Shown: piece by piece, positions 10,985-23,000 of the stretch
How positions within the stretch are numbered: position 1 is the first letter of the stretch
How the letters are laid out: every line of letters starts with the position of its first letter
Assembly: GCA_037783545.1 (NCBI GenBank)
Contig: JBBELK010000311.1
Location: 372,001 to 436,000, forward strand
DNA length: 64,000 bases
DNA from: Henricia sp. BOLD:AAB3569
Taxonomy: Eukaryota > Echinodermata > Asteroidea > Spinulosida > Echinasteridae
Direction of reading: 5' to 3'
The notes under the pieces: model-generated
Told to the model about the DNA's origin: nothing
Database searches by the model: none
What the model saw: the letters and a program-made list of their open reading frames with translations, nothing else
Program-made: the position numbers and the translations under genes

Positions 10985-13900
10985 TTGTAGTTAGTATTGC
11001 ACACCCCGCTCTCTACCTTCAGCTGCTGCCGCTGGCTAGCCCCGTTTGTGGGCGACAAGGGAGCCGAGTGCGTAAGTCTCCCCTGCCAGTACATAGCCTC
11101 TCCATCACCAAGACTCCTGCAGTGCCTCCTCGTGGCAGCACATGGTAACTGGGCATCTTGCGACCCCAGGCTGAATCTACAGGGGATCTCGGAGCAGCAG
11201 TGGGCCCCAGAGACATGGTGTGCAGGCCCACCGGCGCGTGGACACGCCCTGGTGCCATGTCAACCACTGCCCCAGTTATGGGTAAAATAGCATGTCAGCT
11301 CGGCAGCAGGGGCTGGCAGCTGCAGTCTTAGCGGTGCCACTTTTCCCATAAATATATATGGGCCTCTGTGTCTCCGGTATGCTGTAGCCGACTGTCAAGC
11401 GGAGGAACTCACCTTTGAGTCAACGGTTGTTGGTCACCAGGCGTAGTTAGTTCGCCACTGCGGGGCAACCTTTCTTCATCTCAGCCGTCACGCCATGCGT
11501 TCCGCTGATCCAGATGGATGCAAGGTCCAGAGGAGTGTGTCTGTCCTGGGCAAGCATTCACTCTCTACAACTTTGCCTCGGCGCTCGGCGCCCCACAGTC
11601 ATGATTGTTCGCCTTGATCGGAATAAGCGACCGGCCAGTCGGGGGCCACCCATTTCGGGGACTTCCGTTGCCCGGCAAGGACTGCGTTCCAGGCAGGCGC
11701 GTCCGGGTCGTCATCCTGCTACTGCCTCTCTCGTGTTAGCCTGTTGGAATGTTCGCTCCTTGAGTATCCATACTGATCGGCGATCTTTTTCACCAAGAAA
11801 GTCTGCGATAATTGATCTGGAACTTACTCGTTTGGGCATAAATGTGTGTGCTCTTAGTGAGACCTGGCTTACCGGCAGTGGCTCAGTCCGTGAGGCTAAC
11901 TTTTCATTTTTTTGGTGTGGTCACCCTGACACTGCAAGACCTATGCATGGAGTTGGCCTCGCAATCCAGAACTCGCTTCTCCCATGCATCCAACATCCTG
12001 TCTCCCACTCTCCCCGCCTCATGTCCATGCGGATTCGCCTTAGGAGTGGTCTGGTCACTGTCATCTCTGCATACGCTCCTACACTGATGGCTGCTTCTGA
12101 GGAGAAGGATGAATTCTACCAACTCCTCGACAATATTTTGCTCAGCATTCCAGCCGGGGATAACATTGTGCTTGCCGGAGACTTCAACGCACGCATCGGA
12201 TCTGATTACAGGTCATGGAGTGGTGTGTTTGGCCCTCATGGTGTGGGAAAAATGAATGAAAACGGGCAGCGCCTCCTAGAGTGCTGTGCTGGCCACGATT
12301 TGTGTCTCACCAACACTTTCTTCGCAGGTTCTCCTCGCTCCAAAGTCACCTGGATGCATCCACGCTCACACCGTTGGCATCAACTCGACCACATCATCGT
12401 CAGGAAGCGACAGCTGTGCGATGTCAAACAATGTCGTAGCATGCACTCGGCAGACTGCAACACTGACCATGCCCTTGTCCGTAGCAAGCTCAGTATACAT
12501 CCCAAAAAATTTCATCTAGCTCAGCCGAAGCCAATCCCTGCAGCTGATACAGCTGCTACCCGAGACATCAACCGCGTCACCAAGTTTCGAGAGCTCCTAA
12601 CTGATCGTTTTGGCTCATCTCCCACGCATGACAAGCCTGGTCCCGCATGGTCGAGATTCCAGTCTGTAGTCACGGACTGCGCTCTTACTGCCTTTGGTCG
12701 ACGTACTCGAACACAACCCGACTGGTTCCGTGATAGCGCTGACATTCTGCTTCCAGCTATAGAGGCCAAACGAACAGCCAGAATCAAAGCCACCATGATT
12801 CGCACCCGTTCTTCGGCGTCTGTGCTCCGTGCCGCTAAGAGTAATGTTCAACGCCTTGTCCGTACCGCCCTCTGCCGTTATTGGACTGGTCTCAGTGCCC
12901 GTATCCAACACTGCGCTGACTCTGGGGATCTTCGTGGCCTGTACAATGGTATTAAAGAGGCTATCGGTCCTACCCCAAAGAAGAGTGCTCCACTTCTGTC
13001 AGCTTCTGGTGTAGCCATTACTGATCCACCAGCACAGCTTGACCGCTGGGCAGAACACTACAGCTCTCTCTTTGCTAGCGATGTTGAAGTGTGCTCCGAT
13101 GCATTAGCCTTTCTGCCGCAACTTCCCATCTTGCACGAGCTTGACAGTGACATAACCCTGTATGCAGTAGAACGGACAATCAGCGGTCTTAAAAACAACA
13201 AGTCCCCTGGTGCAGACGGCATTCCTCCTGAAGTTCTGAAGTGTGGTGGTGCTGCCCTGACAACCGAGCTCTTTAACGTATTCCGGCTCTGCTGGCACTC
13301 GCGCTGTCTACCACAAGACCTGAAGGATGCGAATATAATTACTCTCTTCAAAAACAAAGGTAGCAGACAAGACTGTAACAACTACAGAGGTATTTCCTTG
13401 TTGAGCATAGCCGGCAAGGTCCTTGCCCGTGTACTACTTCCCAGGTTACAGGTCATCGCTGATAGAGTCCTTCCAGAGAGCCAGTGTGGGTTTCGTGCTT
13501 CCCGATCAACTGTCGATATGGTTTTCTCCCTTAGACAGCTACAGGAGAAGTGCATTGAGCAACTGCGCCCGCTCTACGTCGTCTTTATCGACCTGACGAA
13601 GGCTTTTGACTCTGTCAGTCGCTTAGGCCTATTCTCCATCATAAAGCGCATGGGCTGTCCAGACACACTTCTGTCCATCCTCGTAGCTTTCCACGATGAC
13701 ATGCAAGCCACAGTCCAAGTCAATGGCTCAAAATCTGGAAAGTTCCCGATCCTGCGCGGCGTCAAACAGGGTTGTGTGCTTGCTCCCACCCTGTTCGGGA
13801 TCTTCTTCTCGGCTCTCCTCCTGCGTGCCTTTCCTGACCCTTCTGGCGTTTTGCTCCACTCCCGCAGCTCAGGAAAGCTCTTTAACCTCTCTCGTCTCCG

Positions 13901-14795
13901 TGCCAAGACTAAAATTAGATGCGTTTTCATCAGAGAACTCCTGTACGCAGATGATGCTGCTCTTGTCGCCCACCGGGAATCAGACCTCCAATCCCTGTGT
14001 AATTCCTTTGCCAAAGCCTGCTCAGAGTTCGGCATGCAGATCAGCCTCGGCAAGACAGTTGTCCTCTCGCAGGGTTGCATAGCTCCTCCCCTGATCTCCA
14101 TCAACGGGTCTACCCTGAATGTCGTTGATGAGTTCGCATACCTCGGCTCGATCATCTCCAACAATAACTCCCTTGATGCTGAACTCGACTCCCGCATCGG
14201 TAAGGCTGCAACCACATTCGGTCGTCTCCGCCAACGTGTCTGGAGCAATCGAGACCTCTCCATCAAACTGAAGATTAGCGTCTACACGGCTTGTGTACTT
14301 AGTGTCCTGCTGTACTGCAGTGAATCCTGGACCACGTACCGTCGCCAAGAGCGACGTCTCAACTCCTTCCACTTCCGATGCCTTCGTTCCATTCTTGGCA
14401 TCTCCTGGCGAGATCATGTCCCAAACGTCTCCATCCTGCAGGTCACCGGAACTTCCGATTTGTTCACTATGCTGAGACAGCGTCGCCTTCGGTGGGTCGG
14501 TCATGTGCACAGGCAGGTTGATGGCCGAATCCCCAAGGATGTCCTCTACGGTGAACTTGTCGACGCTCCTCGCCCTCGCGGTCGACCTAGACTGCGATAC
14601 AAAGACGTCCTGAAACGAGACCTTGTCACTTTTGGGATACCACTTAACTCCTGGGAGGCAACTGCCAGCAATCGTCTCCATTGGCGTTCTGCTGTCCATA
14701 ACGGTTTATTCTCTTCGAGACAACTGTACATTGATGACTGTGAGAGACGCCGTCTCCATCGTCGTTCGCGACGGGATGGGCCATGATGATGATGC
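10985..14795 (+). mobile_element. RTE-like non-LTR retrotransposon, apparently full length
   Basis: A GC-richer leader of roughly 500 bases precedes one long ORF. The stop codon lies inside a terminal ATGATGATGATG run (14783-14794), so there is almost no 3' UTR, as in RTE-clade elements. The 5' boundary is estimated from composition only. No target-site duplication could be assigned by eye. Confidence 0.75.
11514..14786 (+). CDS. Endonuclease-reverse transcriptase polyprotein (RTE-like)
   Basis: This 1090-residue protein makes and inserts cDNA copies of the element by target-primed reverse transcription. The apurinic-type endonuclease occupies about residues 74-320: CWNVRSL near 76, GDFNAR near 222 and the catalytic TDHALV near 317 are visible. 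The reverse transcriptase follows (about 555-830) with SPGADGIPPEVL, FIDLTKAFD near 691, KQGC near 752 and catalytic YADD at 811-814. The C-terminus carries RRLRWVGHVHR and GRPRLRYKD, common in endonuclease-RT proteins of the RTE/'craniofacial development protein 2' type. There are no internal stops or frameshifts, so the element may be recently active. An upstream in-frame start was not sought beyond 11514. RTE assignment is by motif memory and could be another APE-type clade. Confidence 0.9.
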   Translation: MDARSRGVCLSWASIHSLQLCLGARRPTVMIVRLDRNKRPASRGPPISGTSVARQGLRSRQARPGRHPATASLVLACWNVRSLSIHTDRRSFSPRKSAIIDLELTRLGINVCALSETWLTGSGSVREANFSFFWCGHPDTARPMHGVGLAIQNSLLPCIQHPVSHSPRLMSMRIRLRSGLVTVISAYAPTLMAASEEKDEFYQLLDNILLSIPAGDNIVLAGDFNARIGSDYRSWSGVFGPHGVGKMNENGQRLLECCAGHDLCLTNTFFAGSPRSKVTWMHPRSHRWHQLDHIIVRKRQLCDVKQCRSMHSADCNTDHALVRSKLSIHPKKFHLAQPKPIPAADTAATRDINRVTKFRELLTDRFGSSPTHDKPGPAWSRFQSVVTDCALTAFGRRTRTQPDWFRDSADILLPAIEAKRTARIKATMIRTRSSASVLRAAKSNVQRLVRTALCRYWTGLSARIQHCADSGDLRGLYNGIKEAIGPTPKKSAPLLSASGVAITDPPAQLDRWAEHYSSLFASDVEVCSDALAFLPQLPILHELDSDITLYAVERTISGLKNNKSPGADGIPPEVLKCGGAALTTELFNVFRLCWHSRCLPQDLKDANIITLFKNKGSRQDCNNYRGISLLSIAGKVLARVLLPRLQVIADRVLPESQCGFRASRSTVDMVFSLRQLQEKCIEQLRPLYVVFIDLTKAFDSVSRLGLFSIIKRMGCPDTLLSILVAFHDDMQATVQVNGSKSGKFPILRGVKQGCVLAPTLFGIFFSALLLRAFPDPSGVLLHSRSSGKLFNLSRLRAKTKIRCVFIRELLYADDAALVAHRESDLQSLCNSFAKACSEFGMQISLGKTVVLSQGCIAPPLISINGSTLNVVDEFAYLGSIISNNNSLDAELDSRIGKAATTFGRLRQRVWSNRDLSIKLKISVYTACVLSVLLYCSESWTTYRRQERRLNSFHFRCLRSILGISWRDHVPNVSILQVTGTSDLFTMLRQRRLRWVGHVHRQVDGRIPKDVLYGELVDAPRPRGRPRLRYKDVLKRDLVTFGIPLNSWEATASNRLHWRSAVHNGLFSSRQLYIDDCERRRLHRRSRRDGP

Positions 14796-15589
14796 TTTCT
14801 TATGGCCCCCGAGACTCCCATACATTTGCGCACATGTAAACTAACAATGACATCATTTTCTATTGTATAGCCCAATAAGTAAAGTTTTGGTTGGTTTACT
14901 ACCTCATCAGATGCAATTCGCCCGTTGAATGTTCTAAATTATTTTGTTATTTGACATTTGACTGGAATGGTTAGTGTTAATACTAGTTATATACCATTCC
15001 TTTTTATTGTCTCATCACAGGTCACATTTTTTTTATCCCCGTTGGGTTTTGACCATTTTATAAAATTTTCTGTCTCATGATTATGTACAAGATTCTCAAT
15101 GTGACAAAATGAGCAATTTTTACATTTCTGCATTGGATATTTACAAATTTATAGCAGAACTTTTAATAGTCCTATATTATTATGCCTTTTTCACTACCAG
15201 CGTGTGTCTATCTTTTGTGAAAGTCACAATTAAGTACATGGCACTCGGCAGCAATATAGACTGCACTTTAAAAGTGTGCCAGCTTTAGTTTTAAAAAATC
15301 TGAAAAACCCCACACGAACCAGGGTTGTGTTCTATCACAAGTCCAGAGCCGATAAAATCACTAGTCCGTGATATGTCCAGCACAAGTCCGTCACAAGTCC
15401 AGTGACAAGAAGCAAAGGATGAACATGCACAAAACAAATGCCTTTGTTGGCGTTCATTTGAATAGCTTGTGCTGGACTTGTGAAGGCTTGTGTGAGACCT
15501 TGTGCTGGACTCGACTACAACCCCGACGCTAATACGAATCTTACATGTACGTAAATCTAACGTGATGCATTTCGCGGCAAACATTATAG
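14796..15589. other. Non-coding stretch with a small inverted repeat
   Basis: Repeated CACAAGTCCAG words at 15335-15400 recur as CTTGTGCTGGACTTGTG near 15465-15515, giving an imperfect inverted repeat. No gene is supported. Confidence 0.5.
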
Positions 15590-15890
15590 TTTAGATGCAC
15601 GTAAAAAACAAACGTGAACGTGAAATGATTTGAGCACTGGTCTTATCTTTAAAGACTCCATGCCTTTGCTATGTATTCCGTGGCACAAATTTGGCACGCG
15701 CGCATTGCTGACGAGCCAGTGCCTTTAAGTGTTAGTTAGAAACCAGGTTCGAATTTTGGACACAGCAAAAGTGTTCTTTCCACGAAAGTCGCATTTGTAG
15801 ATTTTTGTTTTTATCGGTTTCAAAATTTACTGAATGTGACAACCATGGTCTCAATGCAGCTGTTCACGTTTGCATTTACGTGCATCTAAA
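15590..15890. mobile_element. MITE with TTTAGATGCACGTAAA termini
   Basis: The left end TTTAGATGCACGTAAA, followed by CAAACGTGAAC, is mirrored at 15861-15890. The interior includes half of the hairpin repeat seen at 34392-34528 (GGCACAAATTTGGCACGCGC and GACGAGCCAGTGCCTT). Confidence 0.75.
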
Positions 15891-16311
15891 CCTCCTTATT
15901 ACCACAAGTTAAAACTAGGTCAACTTTCTGCAAATTTGCTGCGTAAAACTTTGTTTTTGAATGAAGTAAGAACCAGCACTATAAAAGAAATACGCAAAAA
16001 AAACTGACAGCTACAGTGTCAATTGTATGTACCGGTACACAACATCAAGACTTGAAAAAATAAACAAATAAATAAATAAAAAGTTACGCGGCAACTGCGT
16101 GTACATCTATTAAAAACACTTTTACACATGTACAAAAAACACACTGCTGTGTTGCTAGTATCAATGGCTTTAGTCTCAACAAATGCCATTATGAATGACT
16201 TGACAAAAGCACACTTTCTTCCCCAAGCAATTACTGTACAGTGATTAAAGTCACCTGGCATGATCTCATTTTAGGTTCATGAGGCAACCAACAATATAGT
16301 TACATGGTTGG

Positions 16312-17040
16312 TCACATACGTGTCTCCTCCGACTTCACACTGTGGGTACCCAGTGACTCCCGGCTCAGTGATTTAACCTTCTTGCTTCCTGCAAACTGGT
16401 GCTCTCTAGACAATTCCACATTTTCTCGGGACGTGTCCGGCGATGCCGATTCCATCAGAGCTATTGTTTCACCATCTTCAATGTGCGTTGAGGCGTGTTT
16501 GTCATTGTGCATGTGGTCCAGACCGTTAAGGTGTATATCTGGAATGACTGTGGTGTCTGGAACCGTGCTGGGAGTACCGTTACCAGCATGCGCTTCTGAA
16601 TCCACGCTGCCCTCAACTTGGCTGCCGTTAATCTCGTTAAGTGTTTCAGTCAGATCGTAGACTTCCGGGTCGGGAGACGCATTTGGAGGGGTCACCTCCA
16701 ATGCGTTGACATTGGCTATGCCCAATTGATTGGGCTTGCGCTTTTCAGACTTTGTGCGACGGTGCCAGAATTTTGTCGGTCGTTGACTGCGCTGTGTGCC
16801 TGTGCTAGCTAAGGTCTGGCTGCGGGCACGGTACCAGTTGTCGCTGTCTAGCGAGCTGTTACGGGCCGAGTCCGTCATCGGACGGAGGTTGCTGTCTGGC
16901 AGAGCTGTCAGAAAACGCATTTTATGCCAGTCCTTGTTCTCTGAATTGTGACGTTTCAGGGACACTGCTGTGATGCTTTTCATTTGCTGTTCTGCAGTGT
17001 ATGCACTCTGAAGAGCTTGATATAGAAAATAGTATTCCTC
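16312..17040 (-). CDS. PTPRG-like: PTPRG-like exon 16 (visible numbering): end of domain 2, tail and stop
   Basis: The acceptor TTTCCAAACAG precedes [14 protein letters not shown], equivalent to the conserved EQYxFLYK helix of PTP domains. About 220 Ser/Thr/Asn-rich residues follow, without a recognised domain. The protein ends SEETRM, a possible class I PDZ ligand (Thr at -2, Met at 0). The tail is much longer than in vertebrate PTPRG. Confidence 0.9.
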   Translation of the reverse strand, partial: EEYYFLYQALQSAYTAEQQMKSITAVSLKRHNSENKDWHKMRFLTALPDSNLRPMTDSARNSSLDSDNWYRARSQTLASTGTQRSQRPTKFWHRRTKSEKRKPNQLGIANVNALEVTPPNASPDPEVYDLTETLNEINGSQVEGSVDSEAHAGNGTPSTVPDTTVIPDIHLNGLDHMHNDKHASTHIEDGETIALMESASPDTSRENVELSREHQFAGSKKVKSLSRESLGTHSVKSEETRM

Positions 17041-20000
17041 CTGTTTGGAAAATATTTAAAGACATAAATATAATTTGTTTATATGATGCAACTGATCTGA
17101 ATGTTCTTAAGGAAGATTTCACCTTTAAAAAATAAATCTGAATAAAAATGGGTATTGATCACGTTCACAGACGGCAACTTCGTAGAAAAAAAATGCTAAT
17201 GCGTATTAAACGCAGGAACATGTTCCAAACACGCGCGCGTGTTGCTCGAAATTTGTTCGAAATACGGCGCAACCAATGCGCTTCACGACAAAATACGCTC
17301 AAAATCATGACGCATGTGGCAATTTGTAGGAAGTGACGTCATTTGGACGTGATCAATAAGTCAAAAAACTTCATAGTGTGCTGGGGTGGGACTCAAACCC
17401 ACGACCTCATGCAAACAAGGCTTAACCACTCGACCACCGAGCTGGCCGGTGTTGAGCAGCAGGTTCGAATCATTTAGCAACTGATGAGAGAATGCAATTT
17501 GGCTTGCGTCAGGGAGAATGAATATTAATGAGTGTTTACGTCGGGTAAGGCAAAAAAAAACCCTAACCCACAAAATTTTGAATGTGCTTACAAAAGCAGT
17601 GCGGTGACAAATTAAAGAATATCGGAACAGCATTTCGGATCGCCACAGTGGTGGCTTGAAGTCTCATTCGCTGAAAATTTACACTATCTATAACTCTTTA
17701 TTTAAAACAAAAAACAGGAGATGGTCTTTTGCGGAAGTGTGCATTCTTTATTGTGAGCCCGCAAAGTCCCGCTTTTAAAAGCAAAAAACCACCCCCTATC
17801 CCGCAAATTTTGGAATGCACATGACATGGGTTCATACCGGTATATTTGATTGGTAAACCGTTAGAAATAGTTTTATCCGCCTGTATGATTGAAGGTATGC
17901 ATGATTAAAACCAACCTGGGCAAAAACCAGCTCTGTACTTCGTCTAACTTTTGAGAAAAGTCAAAAAAAGGGTTTGCGGCCACTTCGCCCCAAAACCACT
18001 TCAAGCACAGGGGTTTGGTTCAGGGCGAAATTAATTTTCGTCTCATGAGACGAAAACTAATTGTTTTACTCATTTCTCAAAGACTATAGCACTTCAGACG
18101 AAACCATTCCAGGGGAAGTTTTCTACGGTCATCATGTTTATATTGTGTAAGTTAGGCGTAAATCTGTGAACATTTCTGATTTTCGAGATACCAATCATGT
18201 ATACTGTCTTCAACTCACCTTGGATGAGAACATTCCCGGCCTCTTGTTAACGTAGAGTTTGACTAACTGGTACACATCAACACAGCTTTGATGCACCATC
18301 TGTTGGTGTAGGGTGTAGAGTGCGCAGAACGTGCCCGCCTGTCGTCCTCCAAACCTACAGAATGCGAGAAATTTCTGATCAATGTCATTGCTTCTTTTAT
18401 AATTTATCCAGTTTTTGTCCGTATGTTTGTCTGGTTTATCAGGTTTTTCCCCATGTTTGTTTTTCTAACTACATTGTACATAGTAATAATGCATCTCACT
18501 ACAAGCCCTGGCTTCTAGAAGATACCTGTGTACTTCTTACTATGCTTAATATATAAAATACTGCATATGCCATCTTATTAGAGTACTCCAAACAATTCAA
18601 CGAACCCCTTACCTGCGTGACGTGGTTTTATTTGTTGTCATTGTTGACATTACTTATTCGGTCTATTGTGTTTTTTTTTCGGGGGTTGGGAGGGAGATTA
18701 AATTTACCTGGCACTCCAACCAATTCCTGTAACTGAGGAAACAACACTTCACTAATTATATTTGAGTGTACCTGTCATGCACTGTGACCGGGCCGACAAC
18801 GTCTTTGTTGACGACCGATAGCACCTGGCTTCTCTCCTCCAGAGCGTACACGAGGTCAAAGGTCGTATGGAGCGGGGAGCAGCTGTCTGGCCAGTAGCTG
18901 CAGTGGTACTGCTTCACCGTTAACTGGTCATCATCCTTGGAAAAAATGACAACATGTGAATCAACTGAGGTTTGCTCTTTGGGGGAGTTCAATACAAGCC
19001 TGATTGAAACTTCAAATGACAAGGAACAGGAAATGCACAGAGCTTTGCGCTCTGTTGCCCCTGGTCTTATCCCGAGATCTCAGGGAATTTCCACTCTGCT
19101 AAACGACGTTACAATACCCTGAGGAAATCCACGCAAATCTGTGGAGTGAGCCGGCTGTTGTGTTCAGCCAACTCACGCCCCAGTCATTTTAATGTAATTT
19201 AATCAATTCGGTCATGTTATGCCGAAAAGAAACGATTTCTATACTTTCCAGAAATTGTATTGGGTTCTATTCCTTACCACTGTCCCATTCCTACCAACAT
19301 TTCCGGCGACGATCTTAATTTACTCCGCAGTTTTTCAAATTAATAACAGGGATGCATGCCGACGAATGTAATGGAACGGATTCTCCTGTATGCTTTAAAT
19401 AGCAGCCAATCGCCGACGCGGACAACGGCCAGCATTACCGAGTACATGTATCACATGCATGCACGGTGTTTACAATCTGCGCGCATTACATTTGAATGCC
19501 TGCAATGCACTGCCAAGCGTCCTGATTGGTCCAGCAGAGGCGACAAGATTTCTGTCACTTGTTCCCCGCGAAATGGGGCCGGTTTCAACAGGGCCTCGGT
19601 ACGCACGATCGGGGAGTGCGTTAAACGGGCACTGTTTTAAGAGGATGCCCTGGTCTTGGCTTTGGAGCCTTTTTTCAATCCTCCTTTTTGATTTTCTAGT
19701 GGAAGCGCTCTTTGCAAACACTAAAAGACACAAATTGCAGTTCCTTTTCAGTGATAAAATTCCTTCCCCGAATCCGATGGCCAGTTTCTAATGGAGGATG
19801 CTATTAAAGACACATTTTGCCCCGACATACTTTTTAAAAAAAATGTTTTAATTTGTATGATGGTCATTGACAATTTGGTATGATGCATGTCATTTCATGT
19901 CCGAGTCGTCACTTTTAACCCCTATTCTAAAAATCTACCTGGGTTGAAAGTGTAAGTGTGAACAGCACTTAGGAAAAAAACTGTCCACGTTACCCCAAAA

Positions 20001-23000
20001 AAAGTTCAATTTAACTGCCGCATAAAGGACAACGAGAACCCAATATCAGAGATCTGCTTAGCCGCCATTTCGTTGGGCAGTTTCTTTGTTCCTTGAGGAC
20101 ATGCATGGTTGCACATATTGTGCTTCCATTGTTGAACGGTTTAAGTAACAAAAGGTGCCCCACGAAATGGCAGCTATTTGATACGGTCTATACCGGTATG
20201 GGACCTTTAATAGACAGTTTTGGTTCCATAGACCGTGTAAGTTGACCTCGAGAACTTGCGGTACACTGCGAGATTCATCCACTTCCAAAGACCACGTATA
20301 GGAGCTTTAGCAAGTGCGGCGGCTGTTTTTTCAGGACCATTTTGTCTCCACGTCCAAGTGTTTCTTGTGGTATTTCTGTTTAAATTATCCGTTTACCTGT
20401 GAGCAGCATAGTGTGAACTCCCTGGTAATGTACGACATGTTGGAATGTTCCTCCTCACACAGCGTTACTGTGATGGTGCCAAAGGTCAACGACTCATCCT
20501 TATTGCTCGGCCAGTAGATTGGACCGTCATTCTGTAAACAGGCCAAAGACGGATAAACTTAAAAACAGAAATAAAACACGGACTAGGAAAAAAAGTGTTT
20601 GAAAACTATTTTAAAAAAGAACAGTGTTATATGAGCTGGGACCAATTTGATGGCGTTGCTTAGCACAACAATTTGCTTAGCACAGGATTTGTTTGCTTTA
20701 TTTTGCAAAAATGGAAGTTTTCTGCCGTCATCATGTTTAAGTTATGTGTAAATCTGTGAACATTTCTGATTCTTTGAGATACCAATCATGTATACTGCCT
20801 TTAAAAGTGCACTAGCACCTTGCATAGAGGATATGTCATAATGTGCACCAAGATGATATCATTAGTTTTCCATTTTTTTACCTTTTCTTCATCTGTCAGC
20901 ATGACAATGGTTGTCGAGTTGGATTCCCACAACATGCGCCAAAACTCGGTCATGGTTTCCTTCATTGGGTACTGGGTCACAATAAATTCCTTGTTTCTAT
21001 GGAAACCCTGTGGAAATTAATGAAATCCTTATATCCCAAGAAAATTGCTGAGCACATAAAAACAGCATATACATGTACACAGCACTAATTCAAGCTAAAT
21101 ATCTATGTTAAGCGTACATTTTGTATTTTCTGCCATAAGCCGCTTTTCCATAGGCCCGTTTTTTACCCATCTTGTGTGTGCATTGCGTCTGCATCTAAAT
21201 CGCTCCATAGACCGATACAGACGAAAGAGCGCAGCGCAAATGCAACGCACACAAGACGGATGAAAAATTGACCTATGGAAAGGCGCCTTTATTTTAAGTA
21301 ATTGAAGTCATGATCAACTGAAATTTTGTATTTATAAGAGAAAAAAAAATCCTTAAAAATGTTGTTTTAAAATTTACTTTCAGTAATTGATTTAGCTTGC
21401 GTCGAGGAGAATGATTGTTAATTAAGGTTTGTTTTTGCCCTTACCCGACGTGTATTAGCACTGTATACTCGGTGCTTTCCTGAGACACTATGAAAAACTT
21501 CATAGCGTGCTTGGGTGGGATTCGAACCCACAAACTCCTGCAAACACGACCTCCGGCAAACAAGACATCTCATCTGCCTTGTTTGCAGGAGGTGGTGGGG
21601 GTTCGAATCCAACCTGAGCACCCTATGAAGCTTTTCATAGTCTCGGGAAAGCACCGAGTATACAGTGCTAATACACGTCGGGTAAGGGCAAAACAAACCC
21701 TAATTAAAAATTTACTCTGTCAAAAAAAAAGAATTTAAAAAAAACCACCTGAAAGAGAACCAAGATAATGCGCACAAATGCATACAGCCTTTCTAAAAAA
21801 TGTTTACCTAAACAAAACAAAAAAGACAAGAAATCTGATCATGGAGGAAGGAAATTCCTCCATGATCTGACCCACTGAAAAGTGGATACAAAATTGACCA
21901 AGAATGGCAATTGCAGCGATGCCTTGTAGTATGGGCGCCACCATTTTGTATAAATCCTTGGTAGAGAATGATGTTTTTGCATAGTCCTTTGTGCTTTCCT
22001 ATAACAATCATTTTTATGTTGACTGGGATAACTCATCATGGTTTCATGATTAAAAAAATTAGACACTACTCAAAATAAGTTAAGGTTGATATACAGTGTA
22101 TTGTAAATTTTTTTTTTTTTTTTTAAATGACTGTTTTCATCTATTCCTGTGACAAGGTGTGTCTGTCATGCAGATACAATTGTCTAATCATATACAAAAT
22201 AATTTATGCAGAATGCATACCCTCAATAAAATATCTGCGTACACCAAGAATATCCCTAGCTTATTGTGAATAGTGTAAAAGGGATACAACATACCGGTGT
22301 GCGTGTGTATTTGCCGGCAATCGTGGACCTTCATAGGTATAAACACATTCAAACTGTGGACCTTTGACGAACGTGGACCGTCCACGGTTGTAAAACTGTC
22401 TTTTTCAAACCTATATAGGTTTGAGAACCAAATATAATCATTATTGGTTCTCAAACCTATATAGGTTTGAGAACTATAGTAATTGGTTCTCAAACCTATA
22501 TGTTTGAGAACCAATTCTCATAAGGTTTGAGAACCAATTAACCCTAACCCTAACCCTAATTAATATTGGTTCTCAAACCTATATAGGTTTGAGAACAAAT
22601 TACAGTTATTATTGGTTCTCAAACCTATATAGGTTTGAGAACTATAATAATTAGTGTTAGGGTTAGGGTTATTTGGTTCTCAAACCTATATAGGTTTGAG
22701 AACCAATTTCTAGTTCTCAAACCTATATAGGTTTGAGAACCAACTATAATTATTGGTTCTTAAACCTATATAGGTTTGAGAACCAACTATAATTATTTTT
22801 TGTTCTCAAACCTATATAGGTTTGAGAACCATTTAGGTAACATTTCATCTATCTAGCTTTAGGTAAAAAATGTTGGTGTCATGAAAAAAATTATTTTCTA
22901 CAGTAAAGTAGAATTTAGTTAAGTGTCATTAAAGAAATTATTTCCTACAAAATAAGGTAAATCTAGTTAGGTCCACGATTGCCGGCAAATACAAGTATAG

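Noticed and set aside
13574..14699. Long minus-strand frames of about 225-230 codons
   Set aside because: They are antisense shadows of the RTE-like ORF with no recognisable domain.
22540..22675. Chromosome end or interstitial telomere
   Set aside because: Only about three TTAGGG-like units occur per tract, in opposite orientations, so this is not a telomere.
22400..22835. CRISPR-like palindromic repeats with spacers
   Set aside because: Spacers are short, AT-rich and not unique, and the array is enclosed by TIRs in a metazoan intron.
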